Shown piece by piece: positions 7,091 to 11,651 of a DNA stretch of 11,651 nt. A program made the position numbers and the translations under genes. Positions within the stretch are counted from its first letter, which is position 1, and every line of letters begins with the position of its first letter. Under the pieces are notes generated by a model that saw only the letters and a list, made by a program, of their open reading frames with translations, had not been told where the DNA came from and did no database searches. Source of the stretch: Chrysochromulina tobinii (lineage: Eukaryota > Haptophyta > Prymnesiales > Chrysochromulinaceae); the NCBI GenBank assembly GCA_001275005.1, contig JWZX01000335.1:1-11651 (forward strand), read 5' to 3'.

Positions 7091-8443
7091 TCAGACGTGG
7101 TCTCTGACATTATCGTTGTCATTGGAGAATTCCAGCAGCTTGTCGATCCTTGACAGCGAGAGCGTCAGCAAGGCCGACTCGCAGTCATTGACGCCGTACG
7201 AGAAGTGGAAGCTTGGCCCTTGGCGGAAGCCGCCCATCACAAACTGCACACCGTCGCAGACAGCGTGGCGCTCCGTCACGACTCGCGCGTCACCCTCGCC
7301 CCTGCTCTCCAAGGATGGCAAGCACAGCTCGCGCGAGAAGCGCCGGATGCTCAGCTTCGTCTCGTCAATCGTGAAAAAGATCTGCCGGTAAGAGGAGCCG
7401 AACTCGTACGGCCCCTTCTCGTCCGCACGTGGCAGGTAATGGACGTGGCCCACGGCGAGATACGCGTTGAATTCCTCTACCCAGATTGGATGGATTGAGT
7501 TGTGCACCTCGGTCGAGAAGCTCCTTGGCGCGCGCCGCTGCCTGAGCATGACGGGTTGTCGCATGTTGTCCAACCTGTTGTCCATGTCTCCCGTCTCGAG
7601 CTCCTGTGGGCTGAGAGGCACCGACCAAAAGGTCGTCTTTGGAGCTATGTCCACCAGCTCAACCGCTGTGCCGTTCCGTAGCAAAAGCACCCCTCCATTG
7701 CGTGGCGCTTTGAGTTGATGCATCCCAGAGTCGGTGCGGCCGGTGGCGTTCCTGTTCGTGTGCCTCATCCTGACCTCGAACGTGACATTGTGCTCGCCGC
7801 GCCCGTCCATCTCTCTCTCGGCCGTCCTCCTCGTTATCCACGGCCTGGGTGGCCGCGTCAGATTCAAAGGCGTGAGGAAGTAGCCAAGTCGCTTATGGCA
7901 GTGGCTCGGCATGTAGTTGGCGTACGCTAAGAATATGGCACTGCTGTTCTCCAGCCTGAGCAAGCGGCTGTCGGAGATTCGGTTGGCTCCTCTGATGCAG
8001 CCCTCACTCCGCGCGAGCGAGCGGCCAAGTATGCGAAAGTCGCGGTCCAGCAGCGACAGACGCGTCTCACCGACGGGGCTACCGCTACTCTCAGTGAGGT
8101 GATCCACTTTTCCTAGGAACTTATGCACGTTCGGATTGTGGCACGGAACCAGATTGTTGTTTCGGTGGTACCGATCAGCAGCCAGGTACGCAGGCGGCCT
8201 CAATAAATTCAAGCCTGCAGGAAGCAAGCTCGCATCGACCGGCACGATCGAAGGGTTGAAGCCCAGGCCAAGCAGCGGCATGACCGAGCAGTTGACCGTC
8301 GGGAGGAGCTGCGATGGCTCAAAGGCCACCGTGTCTTTGAGGATCATGCACGGCAGCAGCATGCCCGGACAAACGTTGCCGGCTCTGCCGAGGCCGTTGC
8401 ACGCGCTGCTCTCGTAGTGCTCCGCATGGTACTTGCGAGGCAT
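7091..8443 (-). CDS. Beta-propeller protein resembling GH43/GH130-type carbohydrate-active folds
   Basis: The 450-residue frame starts at ATG 8443 (G at -3) and ends with TGA at 7091-7093. Recognisable pieces are FNPSIVPV (62-69) with YLAADRYH (86-93), ISDSRLLRL (156-164) with IFLAYANYM, HPIWVEEFNAYLAVGH (318-333), FGSSYRQIFFTID (348-360) and FSYGVNDCES (414-423). The alternation of N/D-P/S-R turns with short beta stretches resembles five-bladed propellers of GH43, GH130 and the related GT108 mannosyltransferases. I cannot tell hydrolase, phosphorylase, transferase or non-catalytic binding. No signal peptide is visible at the N-terminus, and an in-frame TGA lies 36 bases upstream, so either the protein is cytosolic or a leader exon exists. 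Several N-x-S/T sites (NCS, NSS, NLT, NVT, NAT, NGT) would fit a lumenal protein. A TATA-like box lies upstream. Gene reality is well supported; the family is tentative. Confidence 0.6.
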   Translation of the reverse strand: MPRKYHAEHYESSACNGLGRAGNVCPGMLLPCMILKDTVAFEPSQLLPTVNCSVMPLLGLGFNPSIVPVDASLLPAGLNLLRPPAYLAADRYHRNNNLVPCHNPNVHKFLGKVDHLTESSGSPVGETRLSLLDRDFRILGRSLARSEGCIRGANRISDSRLLRLENSSAIFLAYANYMPSHCHKRLGYFLTPLNLTRPPRPWITRRTAEREMDGRGEHNVTFEVRMRHTNRNATGRTDSGMHQLKAPRNGGVLLLRNGTAVELVDIAPKTTFWSVPLSPQELETGDMDNRLDNMRQPVMLRQRRAPRSFSTEVHNSIHPIWVEEFNAYLAVGHVHYLPRADEKGPYEFGSSYRQIFFTIDETKLSIRRFSRELCLPSLESRGEGDARVVTERHAVCDGVQFVMGGFRQGPSFHFSYGVNDCESALLTLSLSRIDKLLEFSNDNDNVRDHV

Positions 8444-8965
8444 CGCGCGACGACGCGCAACGATACGGAAACTTCATGTGACCTCAGTTCATGCATGCAC
8501 GGTCCAGGGTAGTTAATCACATACGTGGGGGGGGGGGCTGTTACATGTAGTTGGTCTGTTTATTTATAGCTCACAAAAGCGAGCAACGTGGTCCGTGGCC
8601 GTTCGGCGCGTTCCTTCGCGTGAGTGTACTGGTTCCTCTAGTTGCGGTTCAGCCGTCAACGCCGCCTCGGCCGTCACGAATTCCGCAGGGGGGCCAATCA
8701 AGATGGACCAGGTCTATTGTTGGTGGAGAAGCTGCTCCATGGCGCGCAGCTTGCAGCGGATCACGAGCGTTCGCAGCCAGACCATAAGCCAGACCAAGGC
8801 CGCCTCTTTGATTTAGCTCCCGATGCCGACCCTCTTTACGGGCCATTGATGACTGCATGTGACTCCGGCCGAGACGCGGGGTGCCCAACAGTGCTTATCC
8901 TGTTGTTCTCCACGTGAGTATGGTCGAGGGGGGAAGGGTGGCAACGCTCGGCGGCTCGTTAGCCC
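8444..8965. other. Intergenic region upstream of the propeller gene
   Basis: No recognisable gene on either strand; several overlapping open frames here lack any motif. The stretch contains an 11-base G run (8527-8537), a TACATGTA octamer (8542-8549) and a TATA-like octamer on the minus strand (8561-8568). Minus-strand ATGs between the TATA-like box and 8443 open only short frames. None of them reads as a signal peptide. Confidence 0.5.
8561..8568 (-). promoter_or_regulatory. TATA-like box TATAAATA for the propeller gene
   Basis: The minus strand reads TATAAATA here, in an otherwise GC-rich flank, 118 bases upstream of the ATG at 8443. If transcription starts about 30 bases downstream, the leader would be about 90 bases and would include the G/C run and several upstream ATGs. 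Sequence match and position only; algal promoters often lack TATA boxes. Confidence 0.35.
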
Positions 8966-9260
8966 GGGGGGAAGCCGGGACACGGGGACCCCGCGGGGGG
9001 TAGGGCCGAATGCCAACGAATGCCGGGACGACACTTCGGTGTCCGTTCCGCGGCGGGACAGGGGACACCGAAGGAATAACCGAAGGAACAGGGCAACAGC
9101 GGAACTTTTGTAACATACATGTAAGCCGGCTCATTAAACTGCTCCGCAATAGCGCCAAAACGAATCGTGCGTCGCGGGAACTTGGACGTCTACCCCGTTT
9201 CGTTTTTCGTTCCGGTCTCGGCACCCCGCAAAACTTCGTTAAGACGTTTCCGCCTCAACC
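8966..9260. repeat. Dispersed repeat, copy 2
   Basis: Same element and orientation as 4361-4646, 295 bases long. Its internal hairpin is better preserved than in copy 1: CTTCGGTGTCC (9034-9044) pairs perfectly with GGACACCGAAG (9063-9073) around an 18-base loop. In copy 1 only nine bases pair cleanly. Copy 2 differs by insertions such as aacttggacgt and by a TACATGTA octamer (9116-9123). It lies between the propeller gene and the 3' end of the GT61-like gene, with no transposase-like frame beside it, so it looks non-autonomous. Confidence 0.85.
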
Positions 9261-9278
9261 TGCTTTTTACCTACAGTT

Positions 9279-9296
9279 TACCCTAACCCGAACCCT
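9279..9296. repeat. Short telomere-like tract
   Basis: The bases read taccctaacccgaaccct, containing one exact CCCTAA and two one-off variants. This is too short to be a telomere and could be chance or a fossil interstitial telomeric insert. It lies just after repeat copy 2. Confidence 0.35.
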
Positions 9297-9368
9297 CAGA
9301 AGACGTGAAAATCAATCATCAAGATTCGCCCCATCTTGGAACGCGCGCGGCGGCACGCGCGCCTGCCG

Positions 9369-10350
9369 TCACCCCGAACTCCGTCCACGTAGTGATGACA
9401 TGCATGTGCTCATCCATTCTGTGATCACCTCCAGATCTGATCTGTTCAGTGGTGGTGCATCCCATGCGAGGGCGATAATGTCACGCGCCCCTGTTGAGAG
9501 CTTGCCCCACACGCCCGCAAGCGAGGTCCTTTTATGAGGGGTATGGACATCATGCAGCAGGGTCCTATCCAGAGAAGTCATCTTAGTCTGCTTGATGCCG
9601 GCCATGGGAGACTTGAAAGCCTCCAGCGCACGCCCAATAGCCAAACGGTGCGTCCGCCAATGTAGCCTTGGATTCCAAGACAGTATGCGGCTATGCGGCG
9701 TCTCTCGCCATGGTTCACTGCCGTTTGTATCGAGCCAAAGCGAAACCTCGACCACGCACGCATTACGAGGGATGAAGATATTGTTGGCTAGGCCAGCGCC
9801 GTGGTACCCTAGGACCGCGTCTGCCCTCGCAAACAGCTCCATCGTCGAGATTGCGTCCTCGGTACCATTGAAAACTACGAGCTCCGCTGGCCGAGCTTGC
9901 TCCTGTGCGTAGACGGAACCGAGGGCGTTGCTGGATCGAAGCCAGCCACGCAGGGCGGCGAGTATTTCAGGCATGTTCGTCCAGCGGCGAGAGCGTAGGC
10001 GCTCTAAGAGCAGTATGACGCCCGTACGAGGCGCTTCTGCGAAGTGGCTCACTCGCAGCAGGTGCACGTGGAGACCCCATGACACATGCCGCAGCTGCTG
10101 TGCTGCTGTCGCCATGAACGTGATGGCATCTGCAGCTGTCGTGGCCGAAAACGTGCTCGGATCTGCGGCAGCGAGGGACCCCTGTTTGCCAATCTGAGAA
10201 TCGCTGCAGCGCGATCCGTCAAAGACACGCACCCGTGGTGCCGCAAGCGCTGTCAGCGAGGTAAGAAGGATGCCCGCATCCGCCCGTACGCACGCTGTAT
10301 GATTGATCGCCCCGCTCGCGTGCTCGCCAGCGAGCACAAACTTGTCGTAC
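9369..10350 (-). CDS. GT61-like glycosyltransferase, 3' exon
   Basis: The frame continues from the exon at 10664 onward and ends with TGA at 9369-9371. It contains ACVRADAGILLTSL, a VILLLERLRSRRWTN block (about 10019-9975), and YHGAGLANNIFIPRNACVVEV (HGAGL at 9803-9789). These match the GT61 (DUF563) pattern of an R-x-x-N block followed by H-G-A-G-L-x-N-x-x-F-x-P and V-V-E. Known members are plant beta-1,2-xylosyltransferase and animal EOGT and POMGNT2; donor and acceptor here are unknown. The unspliced frame extends to a GTG at 10487 through a His/Thr-rich stretch encoded by a CA repeat, which I judge to be intron. I place the exon edge at 10350, where CAG precedes GTACGAC and joins in phase with the upstream exon to read LPMYDKF. 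Confidence 0.8.
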
Positions 10351-10663
10351 CTGTGCATGGATCGCGCATATTCATTGCTATGGACGTGCAGGTGCTCGTG
10401 CATGGGCGTGTGCGTGTGCGTGTTGCGCTGGGCTTGGGGCGTTCGGGCCTTCTGGAGCCGCACGGTCGTGCTCATCGATTTCGGCACGCATGGTCATCCT
10501 CCTGGAGCCGCAATCTCCCAAGAACTTGTCCGTCAGGCGTGGGATGTTCTGAAAGGTGGTATAAGTGGTGCTCCCATTGCATGGACGCATGGCACCGCGG
10601 GCATGGGTTGCAAAGGTGATCGCCATCATGTGAGGAAGGTGATCGCCAACAACCGTATCTTAC
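10351..10663 (-). other. Predicted GT-AG intron of the GT61-like gene
   Basis: On the minus strand the donor reads CCCAT|GTAAGATA and the acceptor reads ATGCACAG|GTACG. The intron is 313 bases. Removing it joins AT to G, turning an ATG-TAA stop into ATG-TAC and fusing an FHTLIDCLLPM segment to YDKFVLAG. The fused FHT-x-x-D segment resembles the conserved YHT-x-x-D region of GT61 enzymes, and the phases agree. The intron carries an alternating CA/GC tract (minus strand cacacgcacacgcacacgcc). A competing pyrimidine-rich acceptor (cctttcag near 10550) leads to a stop in this phase. Confidence 0.55.
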
Positions 10664-10866
10664 ATGGGGAGGAGGCAGTCGATGAGTGTGTGGAAATAGA
10701 GCCCTCGATATGGATGATGGCAGCGCATGTCAATGATCAAGCTACATTCTGTTGGACAAGACGCCATTGACGGAGGCGCCTTCCTGTGATGAGGTCGTGT
10801 GAACAAATGGCGGACCCCGTGTGTGTGTCTGTTGAAAACAGGACCACACAGTACAGCGGCGCTCAT
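10664..10866 (-). CDS. GT61-like glycosyltransferase, upstream exon (5' end uncertain)
   Basis: The frame reads, near its end, HHPYRGLYFHTLIDCLLPM. FHTLID (FHT at 10695-10687) resembles YHT-x-x-D in GT61 proteins, which lies upstream of their conserved Cys and HGAGL blocks. The first ATG in frame is at 10866, but the early residues (MSAAVLCGPVFNRHTHGV) show no membrane anchor. Three acceptor-like sites occur on the minus strand inside it: ttttcaacag, cctcatcacag and cttgtccaacag. The exon may therefore start at any of these and be preceded by another exon beyond the mobile-element remnant. The gene may instead be truncated at its 5' end. Confidence 0.5.
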
Positions 10867-10891
10867 GCAGGCGCGTCCCCGGGGGGCGCGT

Positions 10892-11568
10892 TTACATGAC
10901 TACTGGCAACAGGCCAGCAAGCGGGGCGCCGCTAAGGAGGTGAGATTTCCTGGATTTCGCCCAGATGGCGACGGGGAGCGCCGCGCCGATCACGGCGGCG
11001 AGCGAGATGAGGCGCAGGTGGTGCGTGAAGAAGGAGGTGGTGGCCGTGCGCGACGTGCCGTAGACCGTGCGCGCGTGCGGTCGATGCACCCCTCGGCGCG
11101 CGTCTCGGCGTGCCACGCGTACAGCATCCCCACCGCGTCCTCGGGGTGCACCGCGCCGGTGGTCTCGATGACGATGAGGACGACCTGTCGGCCCTTGGCG
11201 AGGGCATCGGCGTAGTGCCCTGCATGCCCAGCCACGTGTCCGACGCCCGTGGCGTGGTCGAAGGGCGCCTGGTCCGCCGTGCCGCGCTGCTTGCAGCCGA
11301 GGGTGAGGTGGCGCGCGCTCTCCGCGGTGCCGCCGAAGGCGATGTGCGAGCCTTCGTTGGTCGAGACGGCGCCGCCCTTCTTCGTCGAGCCGTGTCCCAG
11401 CGCCTGGAACTTCCTGATCGGCGTCCAGCACTTGACCTCGTTGAGCGTGTGTGTGTCTGTCTGTCCGTGTGCCAGTCTGTCGTCCCAAATTTGGGAGCAC
11501 AAAAGCGGGCGCTTCAAGCTCCTTCGAACGGCGTCCCAAATTTCTCCACCGGCCGAAGAGGCTTCCAT
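10892..11568 (-). pseudogene. Frameshifted remnant of a mobile-element-like open frame
   Basis: Frame A (ATG 11568) reads KFQALGHGSTKKGG, HIAFGGTAESARHLTLG, PFDHATGVGHVAGHAGHYAD, ALAKGRQVVLIVIETTGAV and PEDAVGMLYAWHAETRAEG. Near 11076 the sense passes to another frame, which continues VYGTSRTATTSFFTHHLRLI, SLAAVIGAALPVAIW and ends at TAA 10892. The change occurs in a gcgcgc tract (11067-11080), so a one-base indel is likely. The two halves read as one protein. The composition and motif order resemble the C-terminal part of retroelement proteins I know from microalgal genomes, but I cannot name the family. A short unrecognised intron or a sequencing error are alternatives to a true pseudogene. 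It lies upstream of the GT61-like exon on the same strand. Confidence 0.4.
11481..11543. repeat. Direct repeat of cgtcccaaattt, 51-base period
   Basis: The 12-mer occurs at 11481-11492 and 11532-11543, flanking a stretch that includes ttcaagctccttcgaacg. The first copy extends into the perfect palindrome CCCAAATTTGGG (11484-11495). This could be the edge of an inserted element upstream of the frameshifted frame. Nothing else marks an end. Confidence 0.6.
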
Positions 11569-11651
11569 GTGACAGCGCCTCGGCTGGCGCTGCTACGCAG
11601 CAAATCGCGCCGCCGACGCGCGCCCCGGCCGGCCGCGGGCCCACCGACGCC
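11569..11651. other. Right window edge, no feature seen
   Basis: GC-rich sequence with no recognisable motif. It is too short to judge. Confidence 0.4.

Noticed and set aside
8642-8917. Overlapping plus-strand frames of 73-91 codons between the propeller gene and repeat copy 2
   Set aside because: They overlap in all three frames with no recognisable domain, as expected by chance in GC-rich DNA.
10378-10629. Minus-strand frame of 83 codons ending in a His-Ala repeat
   Set aside because: The repeat comes from the CA-rich tract; the stretch lies inside the predicted intron of the GT61-like gene, and joining it to the upstream exon breaks phase.
1-11651. CRISPR array, rRNA or tRNA genes, prophage
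   Set aside because: No regularly spaced repeats, no tRNA-like cloverleaf with a GTTCGAATC-type arm, and no rRNA-like sequence were found by eye.

Overview
The window looks like nuclear DNA of a GC-rich unicellular eukaryote, most probably a microalga. A haptophyte-like alga is my best guess, but this is inference from gene style and I could not test it. The reasons are long gene spacing, no operon layout or bacterial ribosome-binding sites, signal-anchor and secretory proteins, a well-formed GT-AG intron inside a glycosyltransferase gene, and debris of eukaryotic mobile elements. Two of the long open frames begin at GTG or TTG rather than ATG, so I moved those starts to a supportable ATG.

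Layout, left to right. Positions 1-603 hold a two-copy minisatellite and the 3' side of the first gene. Positions 604-3774 (minus) encode a large membrane-anchored protein that joins a berberine-bridge-type FAD oxidase to a short-chain dehydrogenase (SDR) domain. Positions 3775-5270 are intergenic. They hold the first copy of a roughly 290-base dispersed repeat (4361-4646) and a fragment of a Helitron-like Rep/helicase protein (4728-5117). Positions 5271-6269 (plus) encode a secretory-pathway GT34-like glycosyltransferase, followed by a GC-rich 3' region with a perfect 18-base inverted repeat. Positions 7091-8443 (minus) encode a protein that resembles GH43/GH130-type five-bladed beta-propellers, with a TATA-like box 118 bases upstream. 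The second repeat copy lies at 8966-9260, followed by a short telomere-like tract. Positions 9369-10866 (minus) encode a GT61-like glycosyltransferase. I split it into two exons around a 313-base intron that carries a CA-rich tract. Positions 10892-11568 (minus) hold a frameshifted open frame that looks like a mobile-element remnant, close to the 5' end of the GT61 gene.

Three consecutive genes (GT34-like, beta-propeller, GT61-like) have predicted roles in carbohydrates. They may act in secretory-pathway glycan or surface polysaccharide synthesis, but physical neighbourhood in a eukaryote is weak evidence for a shared pathway. The most unusual single item is the FAD oxidase-SDR fusion. Its SDR half keeps the nucleotide-binding glycine motif and the Tyr-x-x-x-Lys pair but lacks the usual Asn-Asn-Ala-Gly motif and the catalytic Asn.
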